Assembly: GCA_009908585.1 (NCBI GenBank)
Contig: JAAAOZ010000070.1
Coordinates: forward strand, 1-5,848
Direction of reading: 5' to 3'
Length of the DNA: 5,848 bases
DNA from: Chloroflexota bacterium
GTDB taxonomy: Bacteria; Chloroflexota; Anaerolineae; B4-G1; SLSP01
Below are positions 1 to 4,105 of the stretch, piece after piece. Position 1 is the stretch's first letter. Each line of letters starts with the position of its first letter. The notes beneath the pieces are model-generated. The model did not search any database, was not told where the DNA came from, and saw nothing but the letters and a program-made list of their open reading frames with translations. The translations under genes were made by a program, and so were the position numbers.

Positions 1-320
1 GTCTCTAACGACCTGCGAAATCCCGTCAGATTCCTTGTGCCAAGGTGAAGAAGCGTTTCATCATAGCCATTGGCAATGACCGCATTGTCTGGATAGGTGA
101 AGAAGAAGGTGTCATCTAAGCCCAGTTCATCCACAGACTCCCAGATTTGTGTTTCATATGGTTTACCAGTCACGTTTTCCAGAATCATGCCCAGAAGCAA
201 GTAGTTCGAGTTGGAGTATTCATGTCGTGAACCTGGCTCAAACTTGAGAGGCTTGTTGTCGATCACCGATACAAGCTCATCAGGTTCCCAGTGTTTTCTT
301 GGCAGCCCAAAGAAGCGAGC
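1..320 (-). pseudogene. Fragment of a class C beta-lactamase-family serine hydrolase, fused in frame to the upstream remnant
   Basis: The minus strand reads without a stop from position 320 to the left edge, where the frame continues off-window. The translation begins ARFFGLPRKHWEPDEL and contains PGSRHEYSNSNYLLLGMILE followed by NVTGKPYE. YSN matches the Tyr-x-Asn second catalytic motif of the beta-lactamase/D-alanyl-D-alanine carboxypeptidase family (PF00144), and NYLLLGMILENVTGKP is the helix that normally follows it. These enzymes act on acyl or ester/amide substrates through a serine in an SxxK motif about 80-100 residues upstream. That segment is absent, because the frame upstream of about residue 1 belongs to a different protein (321-1406). 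The third motif (KTG/HxG) would lie off-window. Codon use is visibly more AT-rich than in the upstream part, consistent with a separate origin. Catalytic activity is therefore unlikely. Family assignment is fairly sure; the exact substrate is unknown. Confidence 0.72.
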
Positions 321-1406
321 GAGATACCAACCGTTCGCGCCCGCTGTTCCATTTAACACCAAGGTGACCGGCGTGTCAACCCTTCGGCTGGATACAGAGG
401 ATGGTACAACCTGATCTTCAAAAATCTCATCTCCATCACGATTGGCCGCCAGGACGAAATCCGTGCCGCGCTCCAGCGCCAAAGCGAATTCGTCGCCGAT
501 GGTCACCGGAACACTGAGGTACGTGGTCTGATAGAGTTGGCCGGTCGAACGGTCTGGAACCTCCAGGGGCAGGTCAAACGTGCCGTTTCCTGTGCCCGCC
601 AGTTCGATCCGGTAGCCGTGGCTAAGGTCGGCGGCCCGAATGGAAACCCGTCGGGCGCTGACGCCCGGTTCTTCCGCCATAATAGGCGTCCAATAAGCAG
701 AGCCGGGGATTTCGGTATCTACCCCGCCCTGCCCATCCGATCCCAAGTGTCGCCCTTGCGCGTCGTAAAAGTGCATCTCGGCGGAGGCGGTGAGCAGAGC
801 TTGTATCTGTTGGTTGCTCGAGTTCCAGTCCGCGCATGGCACACTCTCCCAGGTGTAGCGCGTGCATCCGATGATAGGATAGCAGTATTCTTTCCAGTAG
901 TAGTACTCGCACGCCTCTCCGTCTATGACCACCGCCCCGACGAACTTGTGGGATGTGATAGAGGTTTCGTCTCCCGTCGCCTTGCGCCAGGCGTCGACCC
1001 AGGAATCGCCGCCGGCGCGTTGAGCGGCCAACGCATATAAACTCGTTTCCCCTTCTTGATCAGGATCTCCAACTACAGGCGCATAGTGTTGGAATCCAAG
1101 CCAGGTCTGGGGACCGGAGACTTGATTGATCCCCTCTTTGCCAGGAGACTCGGCATTGTTCCACCAACCGTTCATATCGTTGATGTCCAGTACACTGCAA
1201 CCAAAAATGATCACAGTGTCTACATTGTCGTTCCATGCATCACTTACATCAGAGGGACTCCCTGATCGGTCGCTGCCGGTTAGATTGACATAATTATCGT
1301 TATGATGTCCATGCCCAAGATACAACAACACATCAGCTTGGTTCTGGATGAAAAACTCGTCCGTCGTCGCGCCAGGGTAGTGTAGCGCCTTGATCCTTGC
1401 CGTCTC
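321..1406 (-). pseudogene. 5'-truncated clan CD (caspase/gingipain-like) peptidase-like secreted protein with C-terminal beta domains
   Basis: The minus strand is open for 362 codons, directly after an in-frame TAA at 1407-1409, with no start codon or ribosome site near its upstream end. Residues 25-35 read DVLLYLGHGHH and residues 63-71 read DTVIIFGCS: a hydrophobic strand ending in His-Gly, then about 38 residues later another ending in Gly-Cys. This is the layout of the catalytic His and Cys (here H32 and C70) in clan CD peptidases. A following AW segment (SWVDAWRKA, about 135-143) also resembles caspase-like proteins; the family known as DUF6345 is a candidate. After about residue 200 come beta-rich segments (EMHFYDAQGRHLG; YRIELAGTGNGTFDL) typical of C-terminal domains in secreted bacterial proteins. 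The last residues, TLVLNGTAGANGWYL, look like the start of an Ig-like/OmpL47-type repeat that is cut off. The clean codons above the TAA (ADLDYFRAAG, 1410-1439) suggest a nonsense mutation in a longer gene. Confidence 0.6.
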
Positions 1407-1440
1407 TTACCCCGCTGCACGAAAATAGTCCAGGTCGGCA

Positions 1441-1527
1441 GGCGCCCGCGAGGCCGTAGGACCAGATGCGCTTGAGGTGCAGGGCCTCGAGCTGGCTGTT
1501 GCGGCTTTCGGTGGCGTTGCGGCGACT
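1441..1527 (-). pseudogene. Short coding-like fragment, family not recognised
   Basis: A 29-codon minus-strand stretch reads as SRRNATESRNSQLEALHL followed by KRIWSYGLAGA. 27 of its 29 codons end in G or C, a bias expected of real coding sequence in a GC-rich genome. It has no start or stop of its own. The frame drifts into nonsense on both sides: downstream it abuts the peptidase-like remnant in another frame, and upstream it meets a plus-strand coding-like fragment at about 1523-1527. I do not recognise the family. It is best read as a remnant left by recombination; chance bias in a short GC-rich stretch is possible. Confidence 0.3.
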
Positions 1528-1747
1528 GCCCGCCGCGCTCGCGGCCCGCGGCCTCAACGTGCGCGTGCGCTTGCTCAACACGCTCACCCCCGATCCGGCG
1601 CGCTTCACGCTGCTCCGTGGCCTCCCACTCACCCCAGAGGAACGCGCCCGGCTCGATCACATCGAAGCTGCCGCCAGGGACCTGGACCAACCCTGGGGCC
1701 AGGTCTGCCATCTACCGTTTTTCCTGGTTGTGGCAAGCAAACCATAA
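1523..1747 (+). pseudogene. Plus-strand coding-like fragment, family not recognised
   Basis: From 1523 to about 1708 the plus strand reads RLPAALAARGLNVRVRLL, NTLTPDPARFTLLRG and LPLTPEERARLDHIEAA, then RDLDQPWGQVC. 52 of 62 codons end in G or C, which supports a real former coding frame on this strand rather than on its complement. After about 1715 the composition turns AT-rich, and the frame closes at TAA 1745-1747 with a tail (FFLVVASKP) that looks like read-through into foreign sequence. No credible start or ribosome site precedes it, because the sequence upstream of 1523 looks coding on the other strand. The product is not recognised. It is an internal gene fragment, 33 bp left of the first 90-bp mobile element. 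Confidence 0.35.
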
Positions 1748-1780
1748 CAGCTCGCATTAAGCCTCTCTTCCCCTAGTTTA

Positions 1781-1870
1781 GGCCGTTCCAAGAAAATAAG
1801 TCTCCCAAAAACGGGGAGTTTTCAGAGGGAAAAACATCAGGTTTGGGAGGTTTTAATTTCTGGAACTACC
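1781..1870 (+). mobile_element. 90-bp miniature inverted-repeat element (MITE-like), copy 1
   Basis: The element runs from GGCCGTTCC to GGAACTACC and is flanked on both sides by TTA (1778-1780 and 1871-1873), a 3-bp target duplication. Its ends are imperfect terminal inverted repeats: GGCCGTTCCA on the left against GGTAGTTCCA from the right end. The similarity extends about 29 bases inward (20 of 29 matching) to a perfect inner pair, CTCCCAAA (1802-1809) and TTTGGGAG (1842-1849), so it can fold into a long imperfect hairpin. It has no coding capacity. A second copy, 84/90 identical, lies at 3529-3618. The 3-bp TNA-type duplication and GG-starting ends resemble IS5-family (IS1031/IS427-type) elements, so it was probably moved by a transposase encoded elsewhere. 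That family link is inference. Confidence 0.8.
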
Positions 1871-1884
1871 TTAGCGTATTAGAG

Positions 1885-1937
1885 GTGATTTTTGCCCGTC
1901 TGGGCGACAAAAAGTCGCCCAGACGGGCAAAAATCAC
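1885..1937. repeat. Perfect palindrome: 24-bp arms, 5-nt loop
   Basis: The left arm at 1885-1908 (GTGATTTTTGCCCGTC then TGGGCGAC) is exactly repeated in reverse complement at 1914-1937, separated by AAAAA. It begins 15 bp right of MITE copy 1. Its GC-rich core is preceded by a T run and followed by an A run on either strand. This is the reverse of an intrinsic terminator, which needs the T run after the stem, so it is not a canonical terminator. Within each arm GCCC-GTCT-GGGC can also pair on itself. It could be a protein-binding palindrome, a structured RNA or a remnant of mobile DNA; nothing here decides. Confidence 0.85.
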
Positions 1938-2080
1938 AAAAAAAGAATCCTGTAGTGCGGGCGAGTAGACATTTTGGGAAGCGGGCAATGTCCAAAACGT
2001 GGCTTTAGATGTCAAGAAGAAAGGGCAAGCCGGCAAGCCACGCTGTGCAAAAATGTGGATAATAGTATGCGCCAAAAACA
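1938..2080. other. Non-coding spacer with weak dyad symmetries
   Basis: Together with the mobile element, palindrome and terminator, this fills the gene-free stretch 1748-2146. I see no credible gene. There is an 8-bp inverted repeat, CGTGGCTT (1998-2005) with AAGCCACG (2035-2042), and a weaker pair, ACATTTTGG (1969-1977) with CCAAAACGT (1992-2000, one mismatch). They could fold into a small RNA structure, but neither matches a riboswitch or ncRNA class that I recognise. Confidence 0.3.
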
Positions 2081-2108
2081 CAAGCTGCGGGATGAGTCCC
2101 GCAGCTTG
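2081..2108 (-). terminator. Bidirectional intrinsic terminator downstream of the DUF1838-like gene
   Basis: A perfect 12-bp stem (CAAGCTGCGGGA at 2081-2092 with TCCCGCAGCTTG at 2097-2108) closes a 4-nt loop. On the minus strand the stem is followed by TGTTTTTGG, and on the plus strand by AGTTTTTAG, so both directions have a T tract. The A and T tracts can also pair to extend the stem across one mismatch. It starts 39 nt past the stop codon of the minus-strand gene ending at 2147, which is a normal distance. Confidence 0.85.
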
Positions 2109-2146
2109 AGTTTTTAGGGCTCTGCACTGAAAGTGAAACTATGTAA

Positions 2147-3289
2147 CTAGTCGTAACTTGCGCACCACTCTGCCCAGGTTTGATCAGCCGGCTCAAGGAC
2201 TTTGCTGTAGAAGATGCTCCAGCTTGTATCGTTGGGGCGATCAGGGATGTAGGTTTCTGGGGCCTGCTGCCAGCCTTCGAAATCCAACCCGCCGAGCGGG
2301 TAATCGTAGGCTTCCATCTTAGCCTTGAAGTCCTCGGGCATCTGGTGCCACGAGCGCAGCAGTTCGCTGCGGACGTGATACTCCACGCGGAGCGGATACT
2401 CTTCCTCCGACATACACATCCAGGGCAGCGTCGGCCCTTCACGCACCCAGGTCAGAGAGGTCTTGGGAACCCACCGGCCGCGCGGGGGATGAGGGCGGTC
2501 TTCGCGAAGAATTCTGCGCATGTAGTGTTTGGGGGTGTAGAAGTCGAAGATTTCGGTGGATGTGTACTTGCCATCTTTTAGGTTCATCGGATCATCGATG
2601 CCGTAGCGCCCACAGTCATTGAGGCGATAACGCGGGAAGACATCGGCGTACCAGGCGTAGTTCTTGCCCCAGATTTCGGGCGAAGTTCCGATCGTGCCGG
2701 TGAACTCCATGCTCTGGCACACATCAGGCGCGACGGGGAAGTTGATCTCGCCCACGTACAACAACTCGCCGTTCTCCACGCGATAGCGAGTGAACAGGTA
2801 TTCGTTGAGCACGGGAATCACGGGCGTTGTCTTACCGGTCAGAGGATTGGTCCATTCGTCCAACACTTCGCCGGTTGCGGGGTCCGTGTAGAAGACGATC
2901 TCGCGGGTGGCCATGATGAAGTCCGTGTCGGATTCCAAGCCGGTCTCCGGATCAACGTAAGGCACCACGCGGCGGATATTGTAGCCCTCGAAACCGAAGA
3001 GGGGCGTGCCACCGTTGCCGCCACCGTGCGCGTAGTAGTTGCCGGGCGCGCCAGGATACGGGGGAGCGAAAACGTCGCCGGGGACGGATAGATAAACGGA
3101 CCCTTTCCAGTAATAAACCATGTCTCTCCCGTCAGGCCGCGCGATAGCCGTCCGGAAATAAAGACGCTGTTCAGGGGATTCAATCTGGTAGTAAAGATCA
3201 AGGGGTGATGCAGCTTGCAGGGGGTAAACCCCTACAGCCATAAAAAGAACAAACAACACCAACAGTTTTTTGAGATTGCGCCGTTTCAT
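2147..3289 (-). CDS. Secreted DUF1838-like protein of unknown function
   Basis: This is a complete 380-residue gene, ATG to TAG. The N-terminus MKRRNLKKLLVLFVLFMAVG is a classic Sec signal peptide: basic start, hydrophobic core at about 9-24, likely cleavage after LQA at residue 26. There is no twin-arginine motif, so the mature protein should be exported unfolded. The body matches my memory of the DUF1838 family (PF08894): GFEGYNIRRVVPYVD (98-113), the TREIVFYTDPATGEVLDEW / TNPLTGK stretch (128-153), KYTSTEIFDFYTPK (241-254), and PRGRWVP followed by WVREGPTLPWMCM (269-293). It has four cysteines in the mature part (191, 226, 292, 376), which could form disulfides. No catalytic motif is known for the family, so no reaction can be given. 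A strong Shine-Dalgarno fixes the start, and with its own promoter and terminator it appears monocistronic. It lies between two direct copies of a 90-bp mobile element. The coding region is intact. Confidence 0.8.
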   Translation of the reverse strand: MKRRNLKKLLVLFVLFMAVGVYPLQAASPLDLYYQIESPEQRLYFRTAIARPDGRDMVYYWKGSVYLSVPGDVFAPPYPGAPGNYYAHGGGNGGTPLFGFEGYNIRRVVPYVDPETGLESDTDFIMATREIVFYTDPATGEVLDEWTNPLTGKTTPVIPVLNEYLFTRYRVENGELLYVGEINFPVAPDVCQSMEFTGTIGTSPEIWGKNYAWYADVFPRYRLNDCGRYGIDDPMNLKDGKYTSTEIFDFYTPKHYMRRILREDRPHPPRGRWVPKTSLTWVREGPTLPWMCMSEEEYPLRVEYHVRSELLRSWHQMPEDFKAKMEAYDYPLGGLDFEGWQQAPETYIPDRPNDTSWSIFYSKVLEPADQTWAEWCASYD

Positions 3290-3293
3290 TTAG

Positions 3294-3301
3294 CCTCCTT
3301 T
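3294..3301 (-). promoter_or_regulatory. Ribosome binding site of the DUF1838-like gene
   Basis: On the minus strand AAAGGAGG is followed by CTAA and then the ATG at 3289. The match to the 16S rRNA tail is close to ideal, and the 4-nt spacing is slightly short. It supports this ATG over any internal start. Confidence 0.85.
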
Positions 3302-3381
3302 AATAGGTGATTATGGGGGGTATGGAAAGTACAGAGCCCTTGTTAAAAACAAACTAGATTACAACCTATTCCCTACGCTAT

Positions 3382-3410
3382 ATATTACATGTTTATTTAC
3401 TTGTTGTCAA
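3382..3410 (-). promoter_or_regulatory. Sigma70-type promoter for the DUF1838-like gene
   Basis: On the minus strand a consensus -35 TTGACA (3405-3410) is followed by exactly 17 bp and then a -10 TAATAT (3382-3387). Both hexamers are near-perfect for a housekeeping sigma factor. Transcription would start near 3375, giving a leader of about 85 nt before the ATG at 3289. I see no clear operator or attenuator in that leader. Confidence 0.75.
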
Positions 3411-3528
3411 ATATAAATATGTTCGGGCAAACGAAGCAGGTCTGATGTGTCTGAGATGTACGAGATTGCGCGCTAAGCAGTTTGCCGCGTGCATCAAACC
3501 CAATTTCGTTTGCCTTGAACTTGGCTAA
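3411..3528. other. AT-rich upstream spacer without a supported gene
   Basis: This is the rest of the gene-free stretch 3290-3692, between the promoter and MITE copy 2. A 62-codon minus-strand frame crosses it (3397-3585). However, it begins inside the mobile element, has no ribosome site and resembles no family I know, so I do not call it a gene. A 10-bp inverted repeat, GGCAAACGAA (3426-3435) with TTCGTTTGCC (3505-3514), brackets the stretch and may be chance or an old element end. Positions 3622-3692, right of MITE copy 2, hold nothing recognisable. Confidence 0.4.
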
Positions 3529-3618
3529 GGCCGTTCCAAGAAAATAAGTCTCCCAAAAACGGTCAGTTTTCTGAGGAGAAAGCATCAGGTTTGGGAGGTT
3601 TTAATTTCTGGAACTACC
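3529..3618 (+). mobile_element. 90-bp miniature inverted-repeat element (MITE-like), copy 2
   Basis: It has the same length, orientation and ends as copy 1 at 1781-1870, with six substitutions, all in the central part between the inner repeat arms. It is flanked on both sides by TAA (3526-3528 and 3619-3621), its own 3-bp target duplication, which fixes the element ends independently of copy 1. All changes lie outside the terminal repeats, which is what selection for transposase recognition, or recent spread from one source, would give. It lies upstream of the promoter of the DUF1838-like gene. Confidence 0.8.
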
Positions 3619-3692
3619 TAAGGACGCGCTGAAGCAATGAAAGCGATTTCCCCTGTCGTTCTGCTTCGAAATTCCTGTTCTCAAGTAAATTA

Positions 3693-4029
3693 TTAGCCTG
3701 GATTTAACATCCGCTCCTCCGGCTCATCGCATCCCTGCGTCGTCGGCGAGATTTTGCGCATCGGGTGCTGGGCGATCTCGTCGAAGACGTGCGCGATCAG
3801 CTCGACGGTGCGGGCGATAGCGAAGAAGCCGTTGCCCATCTCCGGCGGCACGCACAGCTCGCACAGCACCGCCGCGATGGCGCCATCGACGTTGAGCGGC
3901 AAGTCCCTTGCCCAGCGTCTCGTGCATCGCCTGCCAGATCGCGCCCGCCATCTCAACGTAGTCGCCGGCGACACCCTCCGCCTCTGCGATGGCGAACAGG
4001 CGCGCCGCGGCTTGGCCCAGGACCCTTCG
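3693..4029 (-). pseudogene. Frameshifted C-terminal remnant of a citrate synthase / citryl-CoA lyase-family gene
   Basis: Two minus-strand frames together give one protein end. From about 4029 to 3904 the frame reads RRVLGQAAARLFAIAEAEG, then VAGDYVEMAGAIWQ and AMHETLGKG. A single extra base near 3903 then shifts to a frame reading LPLNVDGAIAAVLCELCVPP, then EMGNGFFAIARTVELIAHVF, PMRKI and a stop at 3693-3695. LPLNVDGAIAAVL and the ARTxxLIAHVxxE segment are C-terminal signatures of the citrate synthase superfamily, including citryl-CoA lyase and the short citrate synthase-like proteins, which form or cleave the bond between acetyl-CoA and a 2-oxo or citryl group. About 112 residues survive; the large domain, with the first catalytic histidines, is missing, cut at about 4030 shortly after the end of the neighbouring Asp-box gene. 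It cannot be functional. Whether the parent was synthase or lyase is not clear. Confidence 0.75.
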
Positions 4030-4073
4030 AGAATTCAGCAAGTAACTTCCGCGACCCCGCCTTGACCTCCAAC

Positions 4074-4096
4074 AGCCTGCCGCCCCCACGCAGGCT
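4074..4096 (-). other. Short hairpin after the Asp-box gene
   Basis: AGCCTGC (4074-4080) pairs perfectly with GCAGGCT (4090-4096) around a 9-nt loop, 9 nt past the stop codon of the Asp-box gene at 4106. No T tract follows on either strand, so it is at best a weak or factor-assisted transcript end and may be chance. Confidence 0.3.
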
Positions 4097-4105
4097 ATCG
4101 TCTCT

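Noticed and set aside
211..1265. Plus-strand open frames across 211-1265 (for example 537-1040)
   Set aside because: They are antisense to a continuous minus-strand frame that carries recognisable motifs (GHGHH, FGCS, YSNSNY) and sensible codon use.
1280..1711. 143-codon minus-strand open frame
   Set aside because: Over 1523-1708 it is the complement of a frame with 84% G/C third positions, and elsewhere it is out of frame with both the 1441-1527 fragment and the peptidase remnant. It has no family resemblance.
1885..1937. Reading the perfect palindrome as a rho-independent terminator
   Set aside because: The T run precedes and the A run follows the stem on both strands. The clear terminator of the neighbouring gene is at 2081-2108.
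1998..2042. Possible riboswitch or structured RNA around the CGTGGCTT/AAGCCACG stem
   Set aside because: It has only an 8-bp stem with a long loop, matches no class I know, and lies downstream rather than upstream of the nearest gene.
3397..3585. Small 62-codon minus-strand gene
   Set aside because: It starts inside MITE copy 2, has no ribosome site, ends at the promoter of the next gene and resembles no known family.
1778..3621. The MITE pair plus DUF1838-like gene as a composite transposon
   Set aside because: Each copy has matching duplications on both of its own sides (TTA and TAA), whereas a composite move would give one matching duplication at the outer ends only. No transposase is present.
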